DNA of 64,000 nt from Archivesica marissinica (taxonomy: Eukaryota > Mollusca > Bivalvia > Venerida > Vesicomyidae): contig CM026390.1 in the NCBI GenBank assembly GCA_014843695.1, forward strand, positions 18,358,306-18,422,305, given 5' to 3'. The notes under the pieces were generated by a model. The model had not been told where the DNA came from. It saw only the letters and a program-made list of their open reading frames with translations, and searched no databases. The position numbers and the translations under genes were made by a program. Shown one piece after another: positions 54,631 through 64,000 of this stretch; position 1 is the first letter of the stretch, and every line of letters starts with the position of its first letter.

Positions 54631-55749
54631 TTAAGAGTTACGTATATTGCTGTGTTGGCCATATCGTCTACCGCCACCATTTCTGCCATTATCGTAACTT
54701 CCATGGCCGGATGAACGACCTGATTGTCTATCACCTCCTCTACCATTGCCTCTATCATAACTGATGGAATTGCCAGAGGAACGATTAGAAGTAGGGTGTC
54801 TGATATCAACCGAATTACGTGACTGATCAGTGTTATTTGTATGCACCACGCGAAAACCTCTCATGGATAAGTCACTCTGTTTTAGGGCATTAAGAATGGT
54901 TCGGAAATTACTGGACATCACGCGATCCGCAGGAGACTGGTCGTGGTGAATAAATACCTGCGAATACTGTCCACTTGATTTCAAGTTCGGTTTACTAGTC
55001 ATCACTTTACGCTTGTCCTCATGCGACCTGAATTTGGCAATTACTACACCAGGCTTCGAACCGTTGATAGAATGCTTTCGCTCGGCGTTAGTACATGTTA
55101 CACCATTAACTTTCAATCCATCCTTGATCAGTTTATTTACCTTGTTACACACATTTTCATTTTCAGTGACAGGTAGATCTCGTACTACCACGTTTAGAGT
55201 AATGTCGTTCATTGGAACAGTACGCGCACTCGGAGCCTGTGCCAGTGTTTCAATTTTCTTGTTGATGACATCAATTTCATCGGACATTTCAACCTTCATA
55301 GTATCTTTAAATGTCTCTAAGCGGTCATCCATATCTCTCCTAACACGACTCATTTCTGCACTAACTCGCTTATCCAATAGTTGGGCAACTTTGTTCGATA
55401 TTTTTTGCTCGAGGCCAGATTCAAGTTTATCAACTTGTTCACTCAGAGAGGAAAACAACATATGCATATCAGCAGACAATTTCGCAATTAACTGCTGAAC
55501 TGAAACATTAGAGTCCACATGCACGTCTGCAACGGTTATGCCAATACTCTCAGGTGCAGTGCGTGAAACAGGGGGATTCTTCTCAGTATATAATGAACGT
55601 CGCGTATTTGCAGTAACTCGGGGCTTCTTTGTGGAAGCGTCACAACAGGGATCAGATGCATTCCGTTTGCGACTCTTGGCGATGATGGGTGATTCAACAG
55701 GTGTAATACGCTGAGTCGACATAATGGACTCTACATATTTCCCCCGCAT
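54631..55749 (-). CDS. LINE ORF1: coiled-coil RNA-binding protein
   Basis: 372 residues from the first in-frame ATG (a stop lies shortly upstream); a second ATG nine codons on (MSTQRIT) is an alternative. The order is: basic N-terminal segment (SRKRN, KKPR); coiled-coil stretch (about residues 90-175, from VQQLIAKLSADMHMLFSSLS to EIDVINKKIETLA); then an RRM-like and C-terminal part resembling L1 ORF1p (LNVVVRDLPVTENENV, KPGVVIAKFRSHEDKRKVM, QVFIHHDQSPADRV). The last about 60 residues are Gly/Arg/Ser/Asn-rich with no CCHC knuckles. It would coat the element RNA as a chaperone. It ends TAA in the same frame as ORF2. Confidence 0.88.
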   Translation of the reverse strand: MRGKYVESIMSTQRITPVESPIIAKSRKRNASDPCCDASTKKPRVTANTRRSLYTEKNPPVSRTAPESIGITVADVHVDSNVSVQQLIAKLSADMHMLFSSLSEQVDKLESGLEQKISNKVAQLLDKRVSAEMSRVRRDMDDRLETFKDTMKVEMSDEIDVINKKIETLAQAPSARTVPMNDITLNVVVRDLPVTENENVCNKVNKLIKDGLKVNGVTCTNAERKHSINGSKPGVVIAKFRSHEDKRKVMTSKPNLKSSGQYSQVFIHHDQSPADRVMSSNFRTILNALKQSDLSMRGFRVVHTNNTDQSRNSVDIRHPTSNRSSGNSISYDRGNGRGGDRQSGRSSGHGSYDNGRNGGGRRYGQHSNIRNS

Positions 55750-55761
55750 CACTAATTGCAA

Positions 55762-57598
55762 GTGTTTGTTGTTCCTTCAATGTATTCATAAATTACACTC
55801 GTGTAACAGAGTGTGCGGCTAATTCATGCGTGACGAATCGCCAATCATAAATCCAGTCAGCCAGGTAGATAAACCGGTAATCGGTATAGAGTACAATAGC
55901 GTGTCTATATATAGTAACACAGGTAAAGGAACAGTGCAAAACCGAGTGTTTAAATTCACAAAATCAAAACAAATTCACCTCAAACTCATCCAAACGAATG
56001 TCACAACATTTGCAAACAAGTCCATATAAAAATAAATGTAAAAATCGCACAGAAGCCGTTTAAATATCACAAAATGTCACACTGATTTTCAAAACAAACT
56101 GTCATGTATTGACCGGAAGCAGACATATCTAGTAGTATTTAATATAATACTCTGGCCGTTTGACACCAGTCCAATATTAATAATAATGGACTGCAAGTAC
56201 AAAGGTATGACGTCACGACAGTGTTTTACTCTTAGTAAAGACATGATCGAGATGGAGGGGTGTTATGCAATATTTTTCTCATGAAAAATCCAATCATTTT
56301 ATTACAGTTAATCATATACAAAGAAGAGTATGAATGTTGGCATTGCATGCTTTTTGCGAGATTTGAAAGTAGGTCAGATGTGTCTTTAAGCGTTTAGTTA
56401 CCCCCCCCCCCCGCCACACTACTTCCGGGGCGACACTTCCAGAAATGCATTAGTCATTTATGTTTTGGAGGCTGGTGATGGTTACAGATAACGCACCAAT
56501 TCCATAGGTATCCCTGACCCATTTGCATGCCAGAAGGTTAGCACCGATACACGAGCCATCGGTTTAAAGTCTCAACCGAAATGAACAATGAGAGACATCG
56601 GACATCGGTCGGTTACTGCCCCTGAATACTCCCTAAAGTAGATCCTATTTAAGTGTTTTCCTCTGTTTTTATCGTTGTTTCCTTTGCACAACATGCTAGC
56701 AAAATTATCCCACTATCGCTTCTTATGATTATTGAATTACTATATCTCAACAGATCTCATACAGTATATGCAATTGGTACTTATTTGTAAAATAATGTTA
56801 TCACTTAATTAACACGTTTTTGATAAAATCACATTTATCATACCGCAACATCTGGTTAGGGAACAACAGTAAAAACAAAGGATTCTAACTGAAAGAACCT
56901 ATCAACATATTTGAATAAATCTGACTATATATGCCAAGGGAGGTAATAGAAAATTACAGATGTCTCTCATTGATCCAACTCTTAACGTCTCATTGATCCA
57001 ACTCTTAACGTGTTAACCGCTGGATCACTGACATCCCCCTGTGTCCTTTGCATAGGTCACATTACGCTGCCTTTAATGGGCCCTACTTTACACGTGTATA
57101 CATTCACGGAAATATTGTTCATCGGAATAGTGTTTCAAAGCACAGTGTTGGCGTGATACGAAAATGTGTCAATCGTTTCCATTTCATATAAACTTCTATT
57201 AAACTCAGCCAGAAATAAAATATTACTGAGCGAATCTGACTAGCTTGATAACGAGCTTAAACAGGCTAAGCGAATTTGTTATCACGTAAACAACTCAACA
57301 ATATTAATGGTATCACTTCCGGTGGGGCGCACCACGTGGTCTCACACATTGGTAACGAAACCTAGCATCAATGGTATGAATGTATAATTGACTTCTATCA
57401 TTCAGACACTATATTTCACATTCGCATGTCACAACTTCCATGTTCGGTCGTATTTCATTAAGTTCAACCTACTCGCATGGGACAAATTACGTAATGTTGT
57501 TCAGAACTTGCGACCCAATCAGTTTGCTTTTCCTCTTGTTACAATTGTCGCTTGTGTTATTGTACACATGTATATAACAATATCAAACTTAATGACAG
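55762..57598. other. Probable LINE 5' UTR (to about 56260), then no recognised feature
   Basis: The sequence next to ORF1 has no other feature and may be the LINE 5' UTR, but no second full-length copy is available to fix its end. There is a C-run at 56401-56413 and a small direct repeat (cattgatccaactcttaacg) near 56970-57010. Confidence 0.4.
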
Positions 57599-57680
57599 TC
57601 TCGCTTCTCACCAATGCAACCCTGGTTCGATCCTCAGACCGGGTAGTATGTGAGATTGTACGGTGTTCGAAGTTTGCGCT
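57599..57680 (+). mobile_element. SINE-C fragment abutting the next copy
   Basis: Partial head (tcgcttctcaccaatgcaac, B box) and start of the body (gtagtatgtgagattgtacg), running directly into the copy at 57677. Confidence 0.75.
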
Positions 57681-57892
57681 GTCCGATTAGCGCAGTGGTT
57701 AGCGCGCTCGCTTCTCATCAATGCAGACCGGGTAGTATGTGAGCTGGTACGGTGGGCAGATCGGGCAGGTTGGTTTTCTCCGGGTACTCCGGTTTCCTCC
57801 CACACTAATGATTACATATACGCTTTCATCCGCGCCAACGATAGTTATTAAAACTTGATTCGCAATCGTTGTGAAATAAATAAAGTTTAAAT
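57677..57892 (+). mobile_element. SINE-C copy with intact tRNA head
   Basis: A box is ttagcgcagtggttagcgc, followed by the ctcgcttctcatcaatgca anticodon region. The B box is deleted. Body and tail run to gaaataaataaagtttaaa. It is the best view of the SINE-C 5' end in the window. Confidence 0.85.
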
Positions 57893-57919
57893 TGTCAATC
57901 GATTAACTGAAGAGGTAGT

Positions 57920-58066
57920 ACTTTTAGCTTTTGGAGTATAGTGGAATGATACATACAGAGACCCATTCCAGAGTCTCCTCTGGTTCTTTTACGTGCACCG
58001 ACACGAGACCTCAGTTCAACGTCCCACCTGAAAGACTGTTAATTGTATTAGGGTCAGACGGGGGAT
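57920..58066 (-). mobile_element. SINE-T partial copy, first of a tandem pair
   Basis: Mid-body to just before the B box. It ends at the same point (gggtcagacgggggattgt) as the next copy, suggesting tandem duplication of a truncated SINE. Confidence 0.75.
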
Positions 58067-58301
58067 TGTGTGTGTTTTACGTTTATTTATCGTCGCCACC
58101 GGTTACCCATATGAGCGACACCTCCTGAAGAGATTAGTCATTTTAGATTTTGGAGAATAGTGCAATGATACATACAGAGACCCATTCCAGAGTCTCCTCT
58201 GGTTCTTTTTAAGTGCACGATGTAAAGCACCGACACGAGACCTCAGTTTAACGTCCCACCTGAAAGACTGTTAATTGTATTAGGGTCAGACGGGGGATTG
58301 T
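58067..58301 (-). mobile_element. SINE-T partial copy, second of a tandem pair
   Basis: Tail to just before the B box, on the minus strand. It has the same right break (cagacgggggattgtac) as 57920-58066. Confidence 0.82.
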
Positions 58302-58459
58302 ACAAAGACATAGAACTATAATTATTTACATATACACTGGACATAATTTTACCTGGTGCTTTATGATATTCGGATTCATCTATTGATCCTACGATATACG
58401 TATATAGATCTTGTCATTTAATGCATTTCATTGCAGATGATTTTACAGCAATTCGTTGG

Positions 58460-59065
58460 TTAAAGCAGCATTATATCATATGAAATAAAAATTATAAAAG
58501 ATATTCGAAAAATTCAATTTTTACGTTTGGGTAGCAATGCTGCTACACATTCTAACATTATACTTTGTATGCTTATGTTCATTTGATAAACAGTGTTTTT
58601 CTTGCGATAAAACAAACTCGAAACCGAAAGTAGGACGTTCCGAGTCGATCGGTCACGCACTTGTTTACAACCGGAACGCATTGTCCGCACTTGTTTACAT
58701 TCGGAATGCAATGTCCCCATTTGTCTCACGTTGTCTTTTTTAATTAAATTACTTGATATGTTGATTCATACCTCTGTTAGCTAAGTCATTCTACCTCCCC
58801 GCGAGGGGTTCGACATTAGAGGAAGATAGATAGATAGTATTTCATGTTCAAAATATATACGTTGTTTTCTACATCCACTGTTGTTTCACGCATGCGCGCT
58901 GTGCGTGTTTACATGTTGTGTGTTGATAAACAAATTCGCGTATACGACGGTTTAAATTTATTGGAATTTTATCGTTTCTGAGCGACTATTTCGATTTTTG
59001 TAAACACACATTAGTATTTATATTTTACACAAAACATCATGTTTAAAGATGTAATTCTGCTTTAA
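58460..59065. mobile_element. MITE-A copy 6
   Basis: TTAA at both ends; terminal repeats AGCAGCATTATATCATA and AAGATGTAATTCTGCT are slightly decayed. It carries the ccccgcgaggggttcgacat block. Confidence 0.85.
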
Positions 59066-59220
59066 GATCTGTAATAAAATGTATCAAATAAGATGATATC
59101 AATATTGATATGGTCAGTACGTACGGTTTGACCCAAATACTGTAAAACCGATGACCGATTAGGAATTTTGTTGAGTGTAGAAACAAATAGAGTGGCAACA
59201 CGTTATCGACATTAGCTACA

Positions 59221-59505
59221 CAGACGGATCTGTAGTCCAGTGGTAACAAGCTGGACTGGTAATCCAGGGATTTCAGGTTCGATCCCCGTCTGACCCTAAT
59301 AATATTAACAGTCTTTCAGATGGGACTTAAACCGAGGTCTCGCGTCGGTGCTTTACACCGTGCACATAAAAGAACCAGAGGATACTCTGGAATTGGTCTC
59401 TGTCTGTATCATGCATTATCCTCCAAAAATCTAAAATGATTAATCTCTTCAGGAGGCGTCGCTCATATGGGCAACCGGTAGCGACGATAAATAAACGGAA
59501 AAACA
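59221..59505 (+). mobile_element. SINE-T copy 14, full length
   Basis: Head with GGT anticodon arm, B box ggttcgatcc, body, tail hairpin and aataaacggaaaaac end. Confidence 0.9.
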
Positions 59506-59536
59506 AAACATTAGCTACGGTACAATGTATATTCAG

Positions 59537-59734
59537 TTAGTTTATACAAATTTATTTTGGCTCGATTGCGAAACAAGTTCTTACAACTTATATTAATCAC
59601 TCTCGAGACCTCATTCCTGGTGAAATATATCGCCACGAGGGAGAGAGAAGAGGCAACGTGGAACTTAAATGCCTTACCTAAGGGCACACTCGTAACCGCT
59701 CCCTTTCGGACCACTGCGCTATCACGACTGCCAC
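59537..59734 (-). mobile_element. SINE-B copy 7
   Basis: Minus-strand tail (starting at the tttatacaaatttattttgg side), body and a head shortened around the B box. Confidence 0.85.
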
Positions 59735-59807
59735 GACTATTCAGTTCGTATTGATGGTGATTTCTCTACAGTATCTGCTATTACGACAGTGGTGTTGTAT
59801 ATTAATA

Positions 59808-59989
59808 TACAGTCAAACCTGTCTTAAGCAGCCAGCCAAGGGAATCACAAACAATGGCTGCTTAGCACAGGTGACTGCTTAATAGAAGTCAAATATATAA
59901 CAAAACAACGTAATGGGAATCTGAAAACTGGCTGCTTAATACAGGTTGGCTGCTTAATAGAGGTGACCACTAACACAGGTTTGACTGTA
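59808..59989. mobile_element. MITE-P copy 4
   Basis: TACAGTCAAACCTGTCTTAA and AACACAGGTTTGACTGTA with TA ends; opposite orientation to 50042. Confidence 0.88.
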
Positions 59990-60280
59990 TATAATATATA
60001 CCATTTTCACCTTGTCTTTTAAAGGCCAATTTCAGCGCGCTTTTATTTGCATATAAATACATAATTATACAGCGTGCAGATATCTCGAGACAGATACATC
60101 TCTGAGTTCGTTTGTATGTGTCCATACCACAGACTAGCACTCAATCACACTGATTGATTGTACACCGAACATACAAATTATCGTCTATACTAAATATACA
60201 GATGCTTATCAGGAAGATATCTCCCATGTTAATGCGTATACCCAGCAATTTCTATATAATGTGGGGGAAAACACGTGCAA

Positions 60281-61695
60281 TTTGTCCGGTTAGTGCAGTT
60301 GTTAGCACGCTCGATTCTCACACAAATGCAACCCTGGTTCGATCCTTACACGCTCGATTCTCACCAATGCAACCCAGGTTCGATCCTTACACGCTCGATT
60401 CTCACCAATGCAACCCTGGTTCGATCCTTACACGCTCGATTCTCACCAATGCAACCCGGGTTCGATCCTTACACGCTCGATTCTCACCAACGCAACCCGG
60501 NNNNNNNNNNNNNNNNNNNNNNNNNNNNNNNNNNNNNNNNNNNNNNNNNNNNNNNNNNNNNNNNNNNNNNNNNNNNNNNNNNNNNNNNNNNNNNNNNNNN
60601 NNNNNNNNNNNNNNNNNNNNNNNNNNNNNNNNNNNNNNNNNNNNNNNNNNNNNNNNNNNNNNNNNNNNNNNNNNNNNNNNNNNNNNNNNNNNNNNNNNNN
60701 NNNNNNNNNNNNNNNNNNNNNNNNNNNNNNNNNNNNNNNNNNNNNNNNNNNNNNNNNNNNNNNNNNNNNNNNNNNNNNNNNNNNNNNNNNNNNNNNNNNN
60801 NNNNNNNNNNNNNNNNNNNNNNNNNNNNNNNNNNNNNNNNNNNNNNNNNNNNNNNNNNNNNNNNNNNNNNNNNNNNNNNNNNNNNNNNNNNNNNNNNNNN
60901 NNNNNNNNNNNNNNNNNNNNNNNNNNNNNNNNNNNNNNNNNNNNNNNNNNNNNNNNNNNNNNNNNNNNNNNNNNNNNNNNNNNNNNNNNNNNNNNNNNNN
61001 NNNNNNNNNNNNNNNNNNNNNNNNNNNNNNNNNNNNNNNNNNNNNNNNNNNNNNNNNNNNNNNNNNNNNNNNNNNNNNNNNNNNNNNNNNNNNNNNNNNN
61101 NNNNNNNNNNNNNNNNNNNNNNNNNNNNNNNNNNNNNNNNNNNNNNNNNNNNNNNNNNNNNNNNNNNNNNNNNNNNNNNNNNNNNNNNNNNNNNNNNNNN
61201 NNNNNNNNNNNNNNNNNNNNNNNNNNNNNNNNNNNNNNNNNNNNNNNNNNNNNNNNNNNNNNNNNNNNNNNNNNNNNNNNNNNNNNNNNNNNNNNNNNNN
61301 NNNNNNNNNNNNNNNNNNNNNNNNNNNNNNNNNNNNNNNNNNNNNNNNNNNNNNNNNNNNNNNNNNNNNNNNNNNNNNNNNNNNNNNNNNNNNNNNNNNN
61401 NNNNNNNNNNNNNNNNNNNNNNNNNNNNNNNNNNNNNNNNNNNNNNNNNNNNNNNNNNNNNNNNNNNNNNNNNNNNNNNNNNNNNNNNNNNNNNNNNNNN
61501 GTTCGATCCTTCCACGCTCGATTCTCACCAATGCAACCCGGGTTCGATCCTTACACTCTCGATTCTCTCACCAATGCAACCCTGGTTCGATCCTTACACG
61601 CTCGATTCTCATCAATGCAACCCGGGTTCGATCCTTACACGCTCGATTCTCACCAATGCAACCCGGGTTCGATCCTTACACGCTCGATGCTCACC
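60281..61695 (+). repeat. 41-bp satellite derived from a SINE tRNA head, broken by a gap
   Basis: It starts with a recognisable tRNA-like A-box region (gtccggttagtgcagttgtt). Then it repeats acgctcgattctcaccaatg followed by caacccgggttcgatcctta and c. The unit contains the SINE-C anticodon side and the B box. About five units are visible left of the N run and five right of it; the true number is unknown. Confidence 0.92.
60501..61500. other. Assembly gap (1000 N)
   Basis: 1000 N inside the 41-bp satellite; open frames drawn across it are meaningless. Confidence 0.99.
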
Positions 61696-61736
61696 AATGA
61701 AAAATCTGAAATATGTACTAGGGGTATACATTATAT

Positions 61737-61908
61737 ACTAGAGGACATAGAAAACGCACAATTCGGATAAGTGTGTTTTTACATGAAAAACATTAACTAT
61801 ATAAATACATAGTTTTAAACATTTTGGAATATTTTTAGTTTTTCAGTTTGTGTTTTGTAATAAAGATGTGATTATATATTATATATATATATTATATGTC
61901 CTCTAGTA
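61737..61908. mobile_element. MITE-S36 minimal copy without array
   Basis: Left end tactagaggacatagaaaac, body gataagtgtg...cagtttgtgttttgtaataa, right end tatgtcctctagta. Only about 172 bp. It is inverted relative to 9618-12563 and has no unit array at the equivalent terminus. Confidence 0.88.
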
Positions 61909-62261
61909 TATATGTATTTAGGCAACAGCGCATGCTTATGAAATGTTTGGAATGAGTTCTCTCGTTAAATAAATTCTTTATTATTATTATTATTATTAGT
62001 ATGCACATAGTGTGTGACAGCAACTGGTACAAATGGCATGTGCATATTATAAACTGTCTGGTTGTTTCTGATAGCAAATCATGGAATCCGATTATGACTA
62101 AAACCAGATTCGCTTTCAAAAAATTGTAATTTCAAATCAAGGCATTTCAGACTATATGAACTCCACATAAGTGCTCAATATAAGTACACAAGGGTGCTGT
62201 CGTATAGGATATCGACCAAGGACGAGAGTTTTCTGTACACAAAATACCTGCCCATTGGCTG

Positions 62262-62462
62262 CATCTCACACCATAAACGCTGCGTCTGATCTGGATCTAT
62301 GCGGTTTGATATTCCGACAAGTGTTTTAGCTCCACTATCCGAATAGCAAACAGCATAGAATCTGATCAGACGGCACATTCTGTGTCACGTTCTGTACCAT
62401 CTGAGCTGGCTCTATGCTGTTTGCAAAGGGGACTTTAGTTGTGATTGGTAGGTTAGGGGTTA
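62262..62462. mobile_element. MITE-F copy 4
   Basis: Same paired catagatccagatcagac-type and catagaatctgatcagacgg stems; ends at ggggttaa. The left terminus is decayed. Confidence 0.7.
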
Positions 62463-62465
62463 ATT

Positions 62466-62700
62466 AGTTTATACAAATTGATTTTAGCTCTATTGCGAAA
62501 AAAGTTATTTCAACTTATATAAATCACTCTCGAGACTTCATTCCTGATGGAATCCATCGCCACGAGGGAGAGAGAAGTGGCAACATGGAATTTAAATGCC
62601 TTGCCTAAGGGCACAATCGTAACGGCTCCAGCGGGGTTCGAACTCCTGACCTTTCGCACCTGAAGCAAACGCGCATCCACTGCGTTATCACGACTTCCAC
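62466..62700 (-). mobile_element. SINE-B copy 8, full length
   Basis: Minus-strand tail, body, B box (ggggttcgaactcc read on +) and head ending at acgacttccac. Confidence 0.9.
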
Positions 62701-63430
62701 TTGATACTCGGTTAGAGACAGGGGGATTAATAAGTTCAAAAAGTTCCTAGTAGATGCTATATCGTTGTGACCGACTCGTCCATATTATCTCTGATGTTGT
62801 ATATAGATGTACAGCAGAAGGTTATATAACTTCATATTTATAGGGAATTAAGCATTCAGTTATATGTCAGCAATATTGTTATTGGTTTACGAAATAGTTA
62901 TAGACGTCCGAATTCTCTGGGATGACTTCGCTCGCCCACATGGTTCGCCGGCGACGAGCGTTTATACGCTCGATCATCATGTGATGACTTATGTCTTGTG
63001 GCAAGAAGAGGGGTTAGTTGAAGAGAATGAGGGCAATACAATAGTTTGGACTCAGAATAGATATTACTTATAAGCATACGTTAACATACATGTCGATAGT
63101 GTTTTGTTTATATATTTGAGCCATGCGATATTTTTACCGTAAATTGCTTTTCAAAATGAAAACAGTTTCCAAAGATGGCGTCAACAGTTGACAAAATTGA
63201 GAGAACAAATTCAGAAATGAAGTTCGCATTTGCTCCAAACGTTATGTTAATATCCGATGTCATGTGTTGAATCGTTTGCTATACTTCAAAGCCAATGATG
63301 TTGAAAATGATGATTTCAATTCATCAAAATGCGGTACTATGCAAGTGGTCACATGACCAGTTAATCCTAACCTTTAAAGATGTGTTGTTTTGTTCCTGTT
63401 GTGTAAACGGCCTTAAGGCCTAGCGGCTGA
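62701..63430. other. Unidentified; one 69-codon open frame
   Basis: ATG at 62864 to TAA at 63073 encodes a Trp- and acid-containing peptide (ILWDDFARPHG, YVLWQEEGLVEENEG) that I do not recognise. Nothing else is supported. Confidence 0.25.
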
Positions 63431-63955
63431 ACAATACGAACCTTGTGCGCAGGCATAGCTGTGCACGTGGTCGGATCTGCTATTGCTCTAGCCAGACTAG
63501 TCTGGGTTCCAATCCGTCGATTTTTCACTTTTTAGCTTCTGGCAAAATGACAGCCTGGGGAAACTTGATTTCCGATCGTAGCGCCATCTACTTACACCCT
63601 CAGATTTATGAGGGTGTAGATTTGAAGAAAGACAACTCTTCTCTACAAGATAGCCTACTATCGCTAAATATAGAAACGGAATTCTATCGGAAATCGCCGA
63701 ATAGGCACGATTATACACGATCATTTCCGAATATACACGAATGCTCCCGTAGCCTCTTTTACATTGCTTTTTTTTTAATTATTACGTTTAGGTGGTAAAT
63801 GGTCGATTCGGCGTAATTGAACTAACGACGACTTAAATATTGAATCAATATGTCAAATCAGACGCACATAAAAAACTATTTATCGTTCCGTTGACCCGTA
63901 AGCAATGGCGGCTAGTTTTATCAACATTGCAGTGCCTCGCTTTCGATTCAAGTAC
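63430..63955 (-). repeat. Interspersed repeat 'U' copy 3
   Basis: The reverse complement of 1-545 (for example cttgaatcgaaagcgaggca at the right edge and the gatggcgctacgatcgg motif). It lacks the 50-bp duplication of copy 1. Confidence 0.75.
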
Positions 63956-64000
63956 GTCATTAATAAGTCACGTACTAATAGGCCTATTCATAGGATTAAT

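Larger units (their letters stand above)
50707..55761 (-). mobile_element. Full-length LINE retrotransposon (both ORFs open)
   Basis: Reading on the minus strand: ORF1 (372 residues), then ORF2 (about 1167 residues), then a 3' UTR of about 400 bp ending at the sequence complementary to 50731 and an A/T-rich tail (50707-50730). The 5' end is not fixed and may reach about 56260. Truncated relatives of the 3' end are at 15937 and 37257. No frameshift or premature stop was seen in either ORF, so the copy may be young. Clade is not assigned; an L1-type ORF1 with a C-terminal zinc finger in ORF2 narrows it only loosely. Confidence 0.92.

Noticed and set aside
54564..54809. 81-codon minus-strand frame overlapping the LINE ORF1/ORF2 junction
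   Set aside because: An alternative-frame shadow of the ORF1 C-terminus; it does not lead into ORF2.
60010..60095. Another candidate phosphodiesterase exon (after an atttcag site)
   Set aside because: The in-phase translation has no GAF motif and ends in a stop.
60154..61770. Frames of 340-540 codons
   Set aside because: They cross a 1000-N gap and otherwise translate the 41-bp satellite.
62838..62910. Next phosphodiesterase exon after 50029
   Set aside because: A tttatag acceptor with compatible phase exists, but the encoded residues do not resemble GAF-B and no good donor follows.

Overview
The window looks like animal, most likely mollusc (probably bivalve), nuclear DNA. It is AT-rich, has almost no open coding sequence, and is packed with tRNA-derived SINEs, small inverted-repeat DNA transposons (MITEs), LINE pieces and minisatellites. 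The bivalve assignment is inference from repeat style and low gene density; no species-diagnostic gene is present. All repeat families were defined by comparing copies inside this window, so the family names (SINE-T, MITE-A and so on) are local labels.

The one cellular gene I can support is part of a cGMP-binding cyclic-nucleotide phosphodiesterase of the PDE5/PDE6/PDE11 group on the + strand. Five short exons (21738-21899, 31972-32061, 33236-33373, 38977-39018, 49959-50029) join in frame and encode about 167 residues, from the C-terminal part of GAF-A into the start of GAF-B. The N-terminus, the rest of GAF-B and the catalytic domain are not in the exons I can find. Roughly 28 kb of introns separate these exons, and mobile elements lie within 13-33 bp of a splice site at four of the five.

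The other intact coding unit is a LINE retrotransposon on the - strand (about 50707-55761 or beyond). It has an L1-ORF1p-like ORF1 and a full endonuclease/reverse transcriptase ORF2. ORF2 follows the ORF1 stop codon directly in the same frame and has no AUG before the endonuclease domain.

Layout: 1-9600 holds interspersed repeats, a tetranucleotide array (6680-7204) and a 21-bp minisatellite (8376-8873). 9618-12563 is a MITE expanded by about 77 copies of a 36-bp unit. 12700-21600 holds SINEs, MITEs and LINE 3' ends. 21738-50029 is the phosphodiesterase segment, whose introns carry a 31-bp satellite, a duplicated block around a 1-kb N gap (29116-30115), a 0.9-kb GA tract, several minisatellites and many SINEs. 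50700-56000 is the LINE. 57600-64000 holds SINEs, MITEs and a 41-bp satellite broken by a second N gap (60501-61500).

The most unusual theme is that several satellites are visibly built from mobile-element ends. The 36-bp unit is the terminal repeat of a MITE that also occurs here with 4 copies and with no array. A 39-bp unit is the inner part of a second element's terminal repeat. A 41-bp unit is the anticodon/B-box part of a SINE's tRNA head. SINE heads and tails are also modular: different tRNA heads share tails, and one chimera is visible.
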